DNA of 64,000 bases from Variovorax sp. EL159 (GCF_900100965.1 NZ_FMUJ01000002.1:555869-619868), one strand, 5' to 3'; shown: positions 1 through 9,180, numbered from the stretch's first letter. A program made the numbers and translations. The notes: a model not told the origin generated them from the sequence alone.

Positions 1-1131
1 GTTGAGGAACAGGTTGCCGTAGCGCGTGGCGCCGACGATGGGCGTGCTGTCGGGCGTCATCGGGCGCAGGCCGGTCCAGAAGCTGGCGGCGGGCAGGTCG
101 CCGCCGGGGAACAGGTCGCTCACCACCTTCTCGAGCGTGGCGCGGCGGTTCGGGTTCAGGCGCAGGTCGTAGCCGCCGAGTTCGGCCATGCCGCCCACGC
201 GGATGCGGTTGTCGAAGCGCGTGACGGCCACCTTGTACGTTTCGTCGAGCACGGTCGATTGCGGCGCGAGCGATTCGTCGACCAGCGGCACGGTGAGCGA
301 ATAGCCCTTGACCGGGTAGACCGGAATGTCGAGGCCCAGCGATGCGATGGCGGCGCGCGAGTAGCTGCCGAAGGCCATCACATAGCGGTCGGCCGTGAGG
401 ATCTTGCCGGTGGTGGTGCGCACGCCGGTGATGCGGTCGCCGTCGGTTTCGAGGCCGTCGATGGTCTGGCCGAAGCGGAAGTCCACGCCCAGGCCGCGTG
501 CGATGTCGGCCAGGCCGCGCGTGAACAGGTGGCAGTCGCCGGTTTCGTCGTTGGGCAGGCGCAGGCCGCCCGTGAGGCGGTCGCGCGCGCCGGCCAGCGC
601 GGGCTCGACGCGGGCGAGCGCATCGCGGTCGAGCAGTTCGTAAGGCACGCCGCATTCTTCGAGCACCGCGATGTCGCGTTGCACCGCATCGAGCTGCGCC
701 TGCGTGCGGAACAGTTGCAGCGTGCCGCCGGTGCGCTGCTCGTACTGCAGGCCGGTGTCGGCGCGCAGTTGCTGCAGGCAGCCGCGGCTGTATTCGGCCA
801 CGCGCATCATGCGTTCCTTGTTGATCGCATAGCGCTCGGGCGAGCAGTTGCGCAGCATCGCGGCCATCCAGCGCAGCTGGTAGAGCGTGCCGTCGGGGCG
901 GATCGACAGCGGCGCGTGCTTCTGGAACATCCACTTGATCGCCTTCAGCGGAATGCCCGGCGCGGCCCACGGCGTGGAGTAGCCGGGCGACACCTGGCCG
1001 GCATTGCCGAAGCTGGTTTCTTCCGCCGGGCCGGCCTGCCGGTCGAGCAGGGTGACCTCGGCGCCGGAGCGTGCGAGGTAGTAAGCCGTGGTGGTGCCGA
1101 TCACGCCGCCGCCGAGAACGATGACTTTCAT
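1..1131 (-). CDS. dadA: D-amino-acid dehydrogenase small subunit DadA (3' end outside window)
   Basis: FAD enzyme that oxidatively deaminates D-amino acids, typically D-alanine to pyruvate, at the inner membrane, passing electrons to the quinone pool. The ATG at 1131 opens with the dinucleotide-binding stretch [20 protein letters not shown], then [19 protein letters not shown] and, near the visible end, a [14 protein letters not shown] motif, all typical of DadA. About 377 residues are visible. The family is about 430 residues long, so roughly 50 C-terminal residues lie beyond base 1. It is divergent from an Lrp-type regulator, the usual arrangement for amino-acid-induced dadA, and an inverted repeat lies between the two genes. 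Confidence 0.93.
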   Translation of the reverse strand, partial: MKVIVLGGGVIGTTTAYYLARSGAEVTLLDRQAGPAEETSFGNAGQVSPGYSTPWAAPGIPLKAIKWMFQKHAPLSIRPDGTLYQLRWMAAMLRNCSPERYAINKERMMRVAEYSRGCLQQLRADTGLQYEQRTGGTLQLFRTQAQLDAVQRDIAVLEECGVPYELLDRDALARVEPALAGARDRLTGGLRLPNDETGDCHLFTRGLADIARGLGVDFRFGQTIDGLETDGDRITGVRTTTGKILTADRYVMAFGSYSRAAIASLGLDIPVYPVKGYSLTVPLVDESLAPQSTVLDETYKVAVTRFDNRIRVGGMAELGGYDLRLNPNRRATLEKVVSDLFPGGDLPAASFWTGLRPMTPDSTPIVGATRYGNLFLN

Positions 1132-1180
1132 GGTGTATCCGCTGATTCAAATGGAATGATGTGAATCTAAAGTGCACAAT

Positions 1181-1227
1181 GCAGTGGATTCCATTGTTTT
1201 TGAGGGTTTGACGGTGAAATCCACTGC
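1181..1227. promoter_or_regulatory. inverted repeat in dadA-lrp intergenic region, likely Lrp operator
   Basis: GCAGTGGATT at 1181-1190 is perfectly repeated in inverse as AATCCACTGC at 1218-1227. A second, shorter inverted pair (ATGGAAT at 1151-1157 and ATTCCAT at 1188-1194) overlaps it. The repeats sit between divergent dadA and the Lrp gene, where Lrp/AsnC proteins commonly bind. Binding is inferred, not shown. Confidence 0.5.
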
Positions 1228-1259
1228 CGAAAAACCTCCAATGCCACGCGCGGAGTGAA

Positions 1260-1727
1260 ATGCCCGAACTCGACCGAATCGACCGCAAGATCCTCGACCT
1301 GCTGCAGCGCCAGGGCCGTGTTTCCATGACCGAGCTGGCCGAGCACATCGGCCTGTCGGCCTCGCCGTGTGCCGAGCGCGTCAAGCGCATGGAGCGCGAC
1401 GGCGTCATCACCGGCTACCACGCGCGCGTGTCGCCCGAGGCGCTGGGCAAGACGCTGCTGGTGTTCGTCGAGATCAAGCTGTCGGCCAAGTCGGGCGACG
1501 TGTTCGACAAGGTGAAGCAGGAGCTGCTGCACATGCCCGAGGTGCTCGAATGCCACCTGGTGTCGGGCAGCTTCGACTACCTCGTGAAGGCGCGCCTGAG
1601 CGGCATGAGCGAGTACCGGCACCTGCTGGGCGACATCTTGAAGAAGCTGCCGGTGGCGGCCGAGTCGCACAGCTACGTGGTCATGGAAGAGATCAAGGAG
1701 ACCTTGATGCTCGCCGTCGACCGCTGA
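1260..1727 (+). CDS. lrp: Lrp/AsnC-family leucine-responsive transcriptional regulator
   Basis: DNA-binding regulator of 155 residues (E. coli Lrp is 164). An N-terminal winged helix-turn-helix spans about residues 5-55 (LDRIDRKILDLLQRQGR, then GLSASPCAERVKRMERDGVI), followed by a ligand-sensing RAM domain with ECHLVSGSFDYL at about 97-108 and SYVVMEE near the end. These stretches match E. coli Lrp closely. The gene is divergent from dadA, so it probably controls D-amino-acid catabolism and its own expression. A global role like that of E. coli Lrp cannot be judged from the sequence. Confidence 0.9.
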   Translation: MPELDRIDRKILDLLQRQGRVSMTELAEHIGLSASPCAERVKRMERDGVITGYHARVSPEALGKTLLVFVEIKLSAKSGDVFDKVKQELLHMPEVLECHLVSGSFDYLVKARLSGMSEYRHLLGDILKKLPVAAESHSYVVMEEIKETLMLAVDR

Positions 1728-1752
1728 GCCCCGCGGCTACCATCGCGAGCGC

Positions 1753-2238
1753 ATGCAAGACACCACCGCCATCACCATCCGCCCCTGGCAACTCGCCGAC
1801 TTCGACGCCGTCAAGGCCATCCTCGACGACACCTTCGCGAGCACCTGGCAGCCGCAGCTCACGCCCGAGGCCCTGCAGGCCTACCGCGAGAGCGGCGAGC
1901 CGGTCGGCTATATCGACCAGATGGGCACCGCCTTCTTCGTTGCCGAGATCGGCGGCGAAGTGGTCGGCATGGTGCACTGGGAACACGACTTCGTGCATGC
2001 GCTGCACGTGCCCACCGCGCACCAGCGCAAGGGCATCGCCCGCGCGCTGATGGCCTTCGCCGAAGACGGCATGCGCGCGGCGGGCGTCGAGGTGGCGCGG
2101 CTCGAAACCGACACCTTCAACGAAAGCAGCCAGGGCTTCTACACGGCGCACGGCTACCGCGAGGCGGGCCGCTACCCCGATCTCGAATGGCACAGCGGTT
2201 TCACGACCATCCTGTACGTGAAGCCGCTCGCGCCCTGA
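1753..2238 (+). CDS. GNAT-family N-acetyltransferase
   Basis: Acetyl-CoA-dependent acetyltransferase of 161 residues; the acceptor is unknown. The acetyl-CoA pyrophosphate-binding motif A is QRKGIA at residues 91-96, preceded by the beta-strand VHALHVPTAH. The C-terminal part FNESSQGFYTAHGYREAGR is the usual GNAT motif B region. The gene begins 25 bases after lrp and runs in the same direction, so co-transcription is possible. No signal peptide is visible, so the enzyme should be cytoplasmic. Confidence 0.85.
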   Translation: MQDTTAITIRPWQLADFDAVKAILDDTFASTWQPQLTPEALQAYRESGEPVGYIDQMGTAFFVAEIGGEVVGMVHWEHDFVHALHVPTAHQRKGIARALMAFAEDGMRAAGVEVARLETDTFNESSQGFYTAHGYREAGRYPDLEWHSGFTTILYVKPLAP

Positions 2239-2270
2239 ATGAATTTCTTCCCTTCACCAAGGACACCGGC

Positions 2271-2672
2271 ATGAGCATTTCGATCCGCCGCGACGACACC
2301 ACCGGCACGCGCCACACCCTCAAGATCCGCAACCACGAGATTCCGGTCGATGCCTCGCCGGAGGGCGGCGGCAGCGATGGCGGCCCGACGCCGCACGACC
2401 TGTACGACGCATCGCTGGCTGCCTGCAAGGCGTTGACGGTGCTGATCTATGCGCGCCGCAAGGGCATTCCGGTGGAAGACATCGAGGTCGTGGTCGACCG
2501 CGACGACAGCGAAGAACGCAAGGGCGTCTATCGCCTGAAGTCGGGTCTGCGCCTGAGCGGCAACCTCACCGAAACGCAGCGCGACGAGCTGCTGCGCGTG
2601 GCGGGCAAGTGCCCGGTCCACAAGCTCATGACCGAGGTGAAAACCGAGATCGAGACCGGCTGGGCCGATTGA
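2271..2672 (+). CDS. OsmC/Ohr-family peroxiredoxin-like protein
   Basis: Protein of 133 residues with the OsmC fold. Members reduce organic hydroperoxides with two reactive cysteines, here Cys52 (in SLAACKALTVLIYA) and Cys114 (in GKCPVHKLM), both present in the expected contexts. The ATG at 2271 was chosen because it begins the conserved first strand MSISIRRDD; an in-frame ATG at 2187 would lie inside the preceding gene. The gene is convergent with an HxlR regulator gene. Substrate and regulation are unknown; YhfA-type OsmC proteins of unclear role are an alternative. Confidence 0.85.
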   Translation: MSISIRRDDTTGTRHTLKIRNHEIPVDASPEGGGSDGGPTPHDLYDASLAACKALTVLIYARRKGIPVEDIEVVVDRDDSEERKGVYRLKSGLRLSGNLTETQRDELLRVAGKCPVHKLMTEVKTEIETGWAD

Positions 2673-2714
2673 TCGATCGGCGCAGCACGCAGTAAGCACG
2701 TGCGGCGCGCACGG

Positions 2715-3068
2715 TCACTTCGCCGCTTCGGCCTTCTTGCGCGCGGCGTCGACACGCTTTGCATGGCGGTCGCCCCAGGCCGCCAGCGGGGCGAGCGCCT
2801 CGTTGAGCGTGGTGCCCAGCTTGGTCTCGGAATATTCGACACGAGGCGGCACCTCGTGGAACACCTCGCGATGGACGATGCCATCGGCTTCCAGCTCGCG
2901 CAGTTGCTGGATCAGCATCTTCTCGCTGATGCCCGGCAGCAGCCGCTTCAGTTCGCCGAAGCGGCAGGGTTGTGCGTGCAGCTCCCAGAGGATCACCGCT
3001 TTCCATTTGCCGCCGATGACGTCGAATGCGGGGCCGATGCCGCGGTGGCCGGTTTTCTTGGACTTCAT
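2715..3068 (-). CDS. HxlR-family winged-helix transcriptional regulator
   Basis: Small MarR-like dimeric regulator of 117 residues. The HxlR signature is clear: FDVIGGKWKAVILWEL at about 15-30, FGELKRLLPGISEKML, then the wing region REVFHEVPPRVEYSET. The redox cysteine that many HxlR proteins carry just before the IGGKW helix is replaced by Gly-Pro here; the only cysteine is Cys35, so thiol sensing of the usual HypR/YodB kind is doubtful. It lies downstream of the hydrolase gene at 3232-4371 on the same strand, 163 bases away, and may regulate it or its neighbours. Confidence 0.85.
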   Translation of the reverse strand: MKSKKTGHRGIGPAFDVIGGKWKAVILWELHAQPCRFGELKRLLPGISEKMLIQQLRELEADGIVHREVFHEVPPRVEYSETKLGTTLNEALAPLAAWGDRHAKRVDAARKKAEAAK

Positions 3069-3231
3069 GAGGGTTCCGTTACTGACAGGAGAGACGAGAG
3101 GGTTGTTTGTGCGTCCGCGACGGCCGAACCACCGGCGCGATGCTCTTCATGGCTGAAGGCGCTGGCCGGCGGCATCGCATGCCCAGGCAGCAGCAAGGCG
3201 CACGCGATGGCGGGGGAGGTGGTGTCGGCGC

Positions 3232-4371
3232 TCAGGCCCACGTCATGAACTGGATCGCCCGCAACACCTCGGCCTCGCGCTCCATGTAGAAGTCGGTGTG
3301 GCCGCAGTTGTCGAGGGTCAGCCGGTGCGGGGTGTTCAGCGCGGCCACCAGGAGATTCGAGTCCGAGATGCGTGCGCGCCGGAAGATGCGCAGGTAGTCG
3401 GCCGCGTCCTTCTCGGTCTTCGCGTCCAGCGGCAGTTCGAGCCAGGGAAACAGGTCGCGGTTGTCGGCGGGCAGGGCGGTCACGACCAGCGCCGGGGCGC
3501 GCACGGCCTTATAGTCCGGCGAGAAGCTGTGGGCGGCCGTGTCCACGGCGGTGTCGATGGCTTCCGACGTTTTCATTCGCACGCTGCCGTCGATGCGCAG
3601 GTCGACGGCATCGAGCAGGTTCGCCTCGAGCGGGGGCCACCAGTTCTTGGTCTTGCGCCGGTTGAATGCGATGGCGGCCTGCAGCGAGCGGCTGTCCCTG
3701 GCGGTCGGCCTGGGTTCGTCGAGCCGGCGGTTGAGCGGCAGTTCCTCGCCGCCGGTGTCGCCGTTCAGCGTGTAGTCGAAGGTGGTGTCGAGGTAGACCA
3801 GCCCGCGCACCCGCTCGGGGTAGCGGCCTGCAAAACGCGTCAGCTCGTTGCCCGCAATCGAATGGCCGCCGAGCACCACGCGCAAGAGGCCCAGTTCGTC
3901 GAGCACCGCCTTCAGGTCGGAGGTGAGCGTGTCCACCTCGTAGTGCTGCGTCGCCGTCTTCACCGGCACCGGCTTGTCCGACAGGCCGTAGCCTCGCCGG
4001 CTGATCGCCAGCACGCGCGAGCGGGACGCCAGCGCGGGCGCGAGGCTGTCGAAGCAGCGGGCGTTGCCGCCCAGGCCCGGCAGCAGCACAATGGTCGGCC
4101 CGGTGGTGCCGGGGCGCTGCCAGTCGCGCACCTGCAAAGACACATCGGGCGTGCCAGACACCTTCACGCGCCGGTCGGTGACGGCCACGGGTCCGTTGCC
4201 CGTGCCGGCTCCGACGCCGACGCGCGCACCGCTGCTGCCGCCGCAGGCCGCGAGCCCGGCGACACCGGCAAGTGCAAAGGCCGGCGGGCAGGCCGCCAGG
4301 GCGCGCAGCACGTCTCTGCGCCGGGGTTGAAACCGGGTGGGCCGGGCAGGCGGGACTGGTGGTCGATTCAA
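3232..4371 (-). CDS. alpha/beta-hydrolase, Tat-type lipoprotein
   Basis: Predicted exported esterase-like hydrolase of 379 residues. The N-terminus carries a twin-arginine region (PRRRDVL, residues 16-22), a hydrophobic stretch and a lipobox LAAC with the lipidated cysteine at 43, so it is probably an envelope lipoprotein exported folded through Tat. The alpha/beta-hydrolase core has an oxyanion loop LLPGLGGN at about 96-103, the nucleophile elbow GGHSIAG with Ser171, and the catalytic histidine in NCGHTDFY at about 358. The substrate is unknown. HxlR follows on the same strand. Confidence 0.82.
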   Translation of the reverse strand: MNRPPVPPARPTRFQPRRRDVLRALAACPPAFALAGVAGLAACGGSSGARVGVGAGTGNGPVAVTDRRVKVSGTPDVSLQVRDWQRPGTTGPTIVLLPGLGGNARCFDSLAPALASRSRVLAISRRGYGLSDKPVPVKTATQHYEVDTLTSDLKAVLDELGLLRVVLGGHSIAGNELTRFAGRYPERVRGLVYLDTTFDYTLNGDTGGEELPLNRRLDEPRPTARDSRSLQAAIAFNRRKTKNWWPPLEANLLDAVDLRIDGSVRMKTSEAIDTAVDTAAHSFSPDYKAVRAPALVVTALPADNRDLFPWLELPLDAKTEKDAADYLRIFRRARISDSNLLVAALNTPHRLTLDNCGHTDFYMEREAEVLRAIQFMTWA

Positions 4372-4531
4372 ATCGATGCTCCGTGTGCAAGGGGTAAGGG
4401 GTCGCTCCAGTGTCGTTTTCGTACCTGAAGAACCGCTGCGGGATTAATGAAGATTTCCTGAAGTGCGCTGCCGGGGCTTGGCAGATACTTCGGCCCTTAT
4501 CCCGGAATCGGGCGATTTCGCGTGGAGACCC

Positions 4532-5215
4532 ATGAATCTTTTGCTTGTTGAGGACGACCTTGATCTCGGCAATGGCGTGCGCATCGCCCTGGCCAATCAG
4601 GGCATGGACGTGGTGTGGGTCCGCCGCCTGGACGATGCGCTGCGTACCCTCGACGGCGGAACCTTCGACATGGTGCTGCTCGACCTCGGGCTGCCCGATG
4701 GCGATGGGCTCGACCTGCTGTTCCGCCTGCGCCGCGACCGGCAGATCCTGCCGGTGCTGGTGCTGAGCGCACGCGATGCGCTCAACGACCGCCTGCGCAG
4801 CCTGGACGACGGCGCCGACGACTACCTCGTCAAGCCCTTCGCGCTGGCCGAGCTGCTGTCGCGCGTGCGGGCATTGGCGCGCCGCAGCTACGGCTTCAAC
4901 GACGAGACCATCCGCATGCGCGGCCTGGCGCTGCACGAGCCCACGCGCGGCGTGATCGTCGACGGCGAGCCGGTGGAGCTGTCGCGCTGCGAGTTCGACC
5001 TGCTGGCGCTGCTGCTCAAGCGCACCGGCCGCGTGGTCACGCGCCGCGTGATGGAAGAGCAGGTGCTGCCCGGCGGGCAGGCCAACGGCAGCAACTCGCT
5101 GGAAGTGCATATCTCCAACTTGCGCCGCAAGATCGGCCAGGGCTACATCCGCACGGTGCGCGGCATCGGTTATGTGATCGACGTGCAATCGCTGGTGCGG
5201 AGCAGCCCGAAATGA
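4532..5215 (+). CDS. OmpR/PhoB-family response regulator
   Basis: Two-domain DNA-binding response regulator of 227 residues. The receiver domain starts MNLLLVEDD, with phospho-acceptor Asp51 in VLLDLGLPDGDG and switch lysine Lys101 in YLVKPF. The winged-helix output domain follows (VELSRCEFDLLALLLKRTGR, then VHISNLRRKIG). The ATG at 4532 fits the family N-terminus; a more upstream in-frame start would add non-conserved residues. The stop codon overlaps the start of the kinase gene (ATGA), so the two are translationally coupled. It resembles the QseB/PmrA/TctD group. Proximity to lpxO suggests envelope-stress control. Confidence 0.92.
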   Translation: MNLLLVEDDLDLGNGVRIALANQGMDVVWVRRLDDALRTLDGGTFDMVLLDLGLPDGDGLDLLFRLRRDRQILPVLVLSARDALNDRLRSLDDGADDYLVKPFALAELLSRVRALARRSYGFNDETIRMRGLALHEPTRGVIVDGEPVELSRCEFDLLALLLKRTGRVVTRRVMEEQVLPGGQANGSNSLEVHISNLRRKIGQGYIRTVRGIGYVIDVQSLVRSSPK

Positions 5216-6639
5216 TGCAGGCGCTGGCGCAGCGCTGGAAGAACTGGAAACAACCTTCCCTGATGCGGCGCCTGCTGCTGGCGCAGATGGGCGTGGTCGC
5301 GCTGCTGTGGACCATGGCCATCGCGCTGCTGCTGTACGACTCGTACGAAGATCCGGAGCTGCTGAAGTACGACAAGATCTTCCAGACCGTCACCTCGATC
5401 GCGCAGAACCTGGCCGATCGGCCCGACAAGCAGCAGGAAACGCTCGCCGCCTTCGATGCTGCGCTGCTCGAAACCGTGGGCGACGGCGATGCCGCATCGG
5501 ACACCTCGCCGGTCATGCAGGTGTGGCAACGCGGCAAGCTGATCTATCGCTCGACGGCGGCCGTGCCCGTCATCCTGAATTCGGCGCCGAACCTCATCGA
5601 GACCGTCAAGGCGGGCGGGCGCGAGTGGCGCGCGCGCACGCTGGCGTCGCCCAACTCCGACACCAGCGTGATGCTGGCCGAGCCCAGCGTCTGGCGGCTG
5701 ACGGTCACGGTCATGTACCGGGGCTTCTACCTGCTGCCGCTGGTGATCAGCCTGCCGTTTCTGATCTTTCCGGCGTGGCTGTCGGTGCGGCTGGCGCTGC
5801 GTCCATGGCGGCAGGTGAGCAAGGAGACCGCCGAGCGCGGCCCGAACGACCTGACGCCGCTGTCGTATACGCCGCCCCACAAGGAACTGCAGCCGCTGGT
5901 GCAGAGCATCAACAGCCTGTTGCAGCGCGTGCGCGACAGCACCTCGCGCGAGCGCAGCCTGATCGCCGATGCGGCCCACGAGCTGCGCACGCCGCTGGCC
6001 GCGATGCGCGTGAACGTGGAGGCGCTGAAAGAGCAGAGTACCGACGAGGGCCAGCGCGAACTCATGGGCAACCTGCTGCGAAGCAACGACCGCGCGGCGC
6101 GGCTGGTGGGCCAGCTGCTGCAGCTCATGCGCAGCGATGCGGTGTCCGACAACACGCTGCCGGTCATGCTGTCTCTCGATGCGCTGGTGCAAGACCGGCT
6201 GGCCATGATCGAAGGCCTGGCCAGTGCCCGCGACGTCGAGCTGGAGCTGGTGAGCGACGAGCGCGTGCCGGTGCTCGGCGAGCGCGAGAGCCTGGTCTCG
6301 ATGATCGACAACCTCATCAACAACGCGATCAAGTACAGCCCGCCGGGCGCAACCGTCACGGTGCATGTGGCGTGCGATGGCGCGCAGGCCCTGCTGACCG
6401 TGGCCGACCAGGGGCCGGGCATTCCGGCCGTGCTGCGCGAGCGGGTGTTCGACCGCTTCTTCCGCAACCCCGACCAGAGCCAGAGCGGCAGCGGCCTGGG
6501 GCTGGCCATCGTCAAGTCGGTGGTCGACAAGCACGGCGGCGAAGTGGTGCTGGGCGAAGCCCCGGGGGGCGGCCTGCTGGCCTCGGTGCGGCTGCCGCTG
6601 GCGATGGCCGAGGCGCCGCAGCCCATGCTCTGCAGCTGA
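5212..6639 (+). CDS. sensor histidine kinase of the QseC/TctE/PmrB type
   Basis: Membrane sensor kinase of 475 residues, partner of the regulator it overlaps by four bases. Membrane helices lie at about 20-42 and 172-194, flanking a periplasmic sensor of about 130 residues. The dimerisation and phosphotransfer domain has His256 in DAAHELRTPLAAM. The ATPase domain has the N box NLINNAIKYS, G1 DQGPGIP and G2 GSGLGLAIV. The signal is unknown. lpxO begins 102 bases downstream in the same direction and may be in its regulon. Confidence 0.92.
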   Translation: MMQALAQRWKNWKQPSLMRRLLLAQMGVVALLWTMAIALLLYDSYEDPELLKYDKIFQTVTSIAQNLADRPDKQQETLAAFDAALLETVGDGDAASDTSPVMQVWQRGKLIYRSTAAVPVILNSAPNLIETVKAGGREWRARTLASPNSDTSVMLAEPSVWRLTVTVMYRGFYLLPLVISLPFLIFPAWLSVRLALRPWRQVSKETAERGPNDLTPLSYTPPHKELQPLVQSINSLLQRVRDSTSRERSLIADAAHELRTPLAAMRVNVEALKEQSTDEGQRELMGNLLRSNDRAARLVGQLLQLMRSDAVSDNTLPVMLSLDALVQDRLAMIEGLASARDVELELVSDERVPVLGERESLVSMIDNLINNAIKYSPPGATVTVHVACDGAQALLTVADQGPGIPAVLRERVFDRFFRNPDQSQSGSGLGLAIVKSVVDKHGGEVVLGEAPGGGLLASVRLPLAMAEAPQPMLCS

Positions 6640-6741
6640 ACCTTCTTCCCCGGGGGCGGGACACGGTCAAAGGGCCTGGTCAGGTCCGTTTCGGGGCCCC
6701 GATTTACACTAGCCGGTGCGCTCTACAGGACACTTTCCAAA

Positions 6742-7638
6742 ATGAAGTGGGTCATTCTTGCTATCTTCGCGCTCAGCGCGCTCTACGTTCATTTCCGCGG
6801 CCAGGTCCGGCACAAGTTCTTCAGACAGCTCTCTGACCACTCGACCTTCCTCGCCCCGCTGAACGTCTTCATGTACCTTTTCTCGAAGGTGCCGGGTACG
6901 CCGTACCTGTCGCCCGCGCAGTTTCCCGAAATGCGCATCCTCGAAGAGAACTGGGAAGTCATCCGCGAAGAAGCGCTGGCCATGCGCAACGGCGGCAGCA
7001 TCAAGGCGTCGAGCCAGTTCAACGACGTGGGCTTCAACTCCTTCTTCAAGAGCGGCTGGAAGCGCTTCTACCTCAAGTGGTACGACGAGGCGCATCCGTC
7101 GGCCGCGGTGCTGTGCCCGCGCACGACCGAACTGCTCAAGGGCATCGGCACCATCAAGGCCGCCATGTTCGCCGAGCTGCCGCCCGGCAGCCGCCTGGTG
7201 CGCCACCGCGACCCCTTCGCCGGTTCGCTGCGCTACCACCTGGGCCTGTGGACGCCCGGCGTCGAGGGCTGCTACATCGACGTGGACGGCCAGCGCTACC
7301 ACTGGCGCGACGGCGAGGCCGTGGTGTTCGACGAAACCTTCATCCACTACGCCGAGAACACGACCGACCACGATCGCGTGATCCTGTTCTGCGACATCGA
7401 GCGCCCGCTGAAGTACCGCTGGGCCAGCGCAGTGAACCGCTGGTTCGCCAAGAACCTGCTGGCCGCCGCCAGCTCGCCCAACGATGCCGGCGACAAGACG
7501 GGCGGCATCAACCGCGCGTTCAAGTACATCTACCAGATCCGCGTGGTCGGCAAGCGCCTGAAGGCCTGGGACAAGCGCGTGTACTACCTTGTGAAGTGGG
7601 CCATCTTCGGCGGCCTCGCGCTCTGGATCTTCTGGTGA
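6742..7638 (+). CDS. lpxO: lipid A 2-hydroxylase LpxO (Fe2+/2-oxoglutarate dioxygenase)
   Basis: Inner-membrane dioxygenase that adds a 2-hydroxyl group to a secondary acyl chain of lipid A. The 298-residue length matches LpxO (about 300). An N-terminal membrane anchor (WVILAIFALSALYVHFRG) is followed by the aspartyl/asparaginyl beta-hydroxylase domain with the iron facial triad His155, Asp157 (VRHRDPFAGSLRYH) and His202 (FDETFIHYAENT). The motif ALYVHFRGQVRHKFFRQLSD is characteristic of LpxO. A second hydrophobic helix lies at the extreme C-terminus. It follows a two-component system and is convergent with a PAP2 phosphatase gene. Confidence 0.9.
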   Translation: MKWVILAIFALSALYVHFRGQVRHKFFRQLSDHSTFLAPLNVFMYLFSKVPGTPYLSPAQFPEMRILEENWEVIREEALAMRNGGSIKASSQFNDVGFNSFFKSGWKRFYLKWYDEAHPSAAVLCPRTTELLKGIGTIKAAMFAELPPGSRLVRHRDPFAGSLRYHLGLWTPGVEGCYIDVDGQRYHWRDGEAVVFDETFIHYAENTTDHDRVILFCDIERPLKYRWASAVNRWFAKNLLAAASSPNDAGDKTGGINRAFKYIYQIRVVGKRLKAWDKRVYYLVKWAIFGGLALWIFW

Positions 7639-7646
7639 GACCCCGT

Positions 7647-7673
7647 GCCCAGGGTACTCAAGATGCCCTGGGC
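7647..7673. terminator. hairpin between convergent lpxO and PAP2 gene
   Basis: GCCCAGGG at 7647-7654 pairs perfectly with CCCTGGGC at 7666-7673 around an 11-base loop. It lies exactly between two convergent stop codons. There is no clear U-tract on either side, so termination is probable but not certain. Confidence 0.45.
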
Positions 7674-7675
7674 GC

Positions 7676-8395
7676 CTAGGCTTCGCGCCACACCAGTCCG
7701 CTGCGCGCGGTCCCGGCCCAACTGACCACGCCCGCGAGCAGCATGCCGCCGAGCACGTCGATCAGCACGTGCTGGCGCGTTGCCAGCGTCGAATAGACGA
7801 TGCCCAGCGACCACAGCACACTCACCGCATGCGTCCAGTCGGGCGCCTTCACGCTGCGCAGTTGGCGCCCCAGCATCACCGTGGTGAGCACCGCGAACGC
7901 GACGTGCAGCGACGGAAATGCATTGCCGCCTACGTCGGTGGCCTTGAGGAACTGCAGCGCCGGGTAGTTTGCCCAGTCGACTGGAAACACTGGCACCGTG
8001 GTCGGAAAGAACCAGAAGACCACCAGGCCAACGGCCGCCATGATCGCGGCGTCGCGCGCACAGGCCCACAGTTCGGCCTTGTCCCTTGCAAGGGCCGAGG
8101 GCAGCGAGATGTAGAACCACAGCGAGCCGTACAGCAGCATCGCATCGTCGCTCACGCCGACCCAGTGGTCGAGCGGGGTGAGCGGCATCACCGTCGGCTC
8201 CGACGGCGGGTTGTGCATCACCCAGAAGTACAGGAAGAAAAAGCCCGTGATGCCGAGCGCGGTGCCGATCATCTTGACCACCCAGAGCGTGGCGATCCGC
8301 TGTCCCAACGCCATGTACCAGGGCACTGAACGCAGGGAAGAGGGGCTCGCGGGGCGGGATGTCACCGATGCAGCGTGTGTAGGACGAAACGGCAC
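7676..8395 (-). CDS. PAP2-family membrane phosphatase
   Basis: Multi-helix membrane protein of 239 residues with the acid phosphatase motifs of the PAP2 superfamily: FPSLHVAFA (His164) and STLATRQHVLIDV (Arg207, His209, Asp213). These residues form the phosphohistidine intermediate and proton relay. Likely substrates are lipid phosphates or diphosphates at the periplasmic face. The arrangement with one late SxH and one RxHxxxD resembles the PAP2_3/inositol-phosphotransferase-like subgroup. The start at 8395 gives about 25 extra non-conserved residues; a start at the internal Met28 is also possible. It is divergent from the response regulator at 8497. Confidence 0.82.
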   Translation of the reverse strand: MPFRPTHAASVTSRPASPSSLRSVPWYMALGQRIATLWVVKMIGTALGITGFFFLYFWVMHNPPSEPTVMPLTPLDHWVGVSDDAMLLYGSLWFYISLPSALARDKAELWACARDAAIMAAVGLVVFWFFPTTVPVFPVDWANYPALQFLKATDVGGNAFPSLHVAFAVLTTVMLGRQLRSVKAPDWTHAVSVLWSLGIVYSTLATRQHVLIDVLGGMLLAGVVSWAGTARSGLVWREA

Positions 8396-8496
8396 AGCTT
8401 ATGCACCTGCATTGCGCGAACATTGCGCCTTCCTTGCGAAGCCCTCTCCTAGAATGGCCCGCTTCTTTTTCCAGCCCCCGGTGTACTGCCTCCCTC

Positions 8497-9180
8497 ATGA
8501 GAATCCTGCTTGTCGAAGACGAAGTCGATCTGGCGCAAGCCCTGGCGTCGGCGCTGCGTCAGAACCAGGCGGTGGTCGACGTGGCGGGCTCGCTGCGCGA
8601 AGCCGAAGAGGCCGTGCTCGGCGCCCAGCATGACGTGATCGTGCTCGACCGCGGCCTGCCCGATGGCGATGGCCTGTCGCTCGTGTCCTTCCTGCGCCAG
8701 AACGACATCGCCACGGCGGTGCTGGTGCTCACCGCCATGACCGACGTGGCCGAGCGCGTGCTCAGCCTGGACGGCGGCGCCGACGACTACCTGGCCAAGC
8801 CTTTTTCAATGGACGAGCTGATGGCGCGCGTGCGCGCGCTGGCGCGGCGCCCGGCGGTGCGCACCCACCTCGTCATGACGCTCGGGCAGCTGCACTTCGA
8901 CCATCACGCGCGCCAGGCCCACGTGGGCGAGCAGAGCCTCACCTTGCCGCGCCGCGAACTGCTCGTGCTCGAGGCCCTGCTGGAGCACCGGGGCCGCACG
9001 GTGCTGCGCGAGGCACTGCAAGACCGCGTGTACGGCCACAAGGACGAGATCCAGTCCAACGCGCTCGACACGCACGTGTCGCGCCTGCGCTCCAAGCTCG
9101 ACAAGGCCGGCGCGCAGGTCGAGATCCATGCCATACGCGGCGTGGGCTACCTGATCTGCGCCACGTCGTCTTCCCCATGA
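8497..9180 (+). CDS. OmpR-family response regulator (second system)
   Basis: DNA-binding response regulator of 227 residues: MRILLVEDEVD start, phospho-acceptor Asp51 in IVLDRGLPDGDG, switch lysine Lys101 in YLAKPF, and a winged-helix output domain (LTLPRRELLVLEALLEH, then THVSRLRSKLD). The ATG at 8497 matches the family start; 32 additional upstream codons are open but not conserved. It overlaps the downstream kinase gene by four bases (ATGA). It is of similar type to the regulator at 4532, suggesting two related systems around lpxO. Confidence 0.92.
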   Translation: MRILLVEDEVDLAQALASALRQNQAVVDVAGSLREAEEAVLGAQHDVIVLDRGLPDGDGLSLVSFLRQNDIATAVLVLTAMTDVAERVLSLDGGADDYLAKPFSMDELMARVRALARRPAVRTHLVMTLGQLHFDHHARQAHVGEQSLTLPRRELLVLEALLEHRGRTVLREALQDRVYGHKDEIQSNALDTHVSRLRSKLDKAGAQVEIHAIRGVGYLICATSSSP

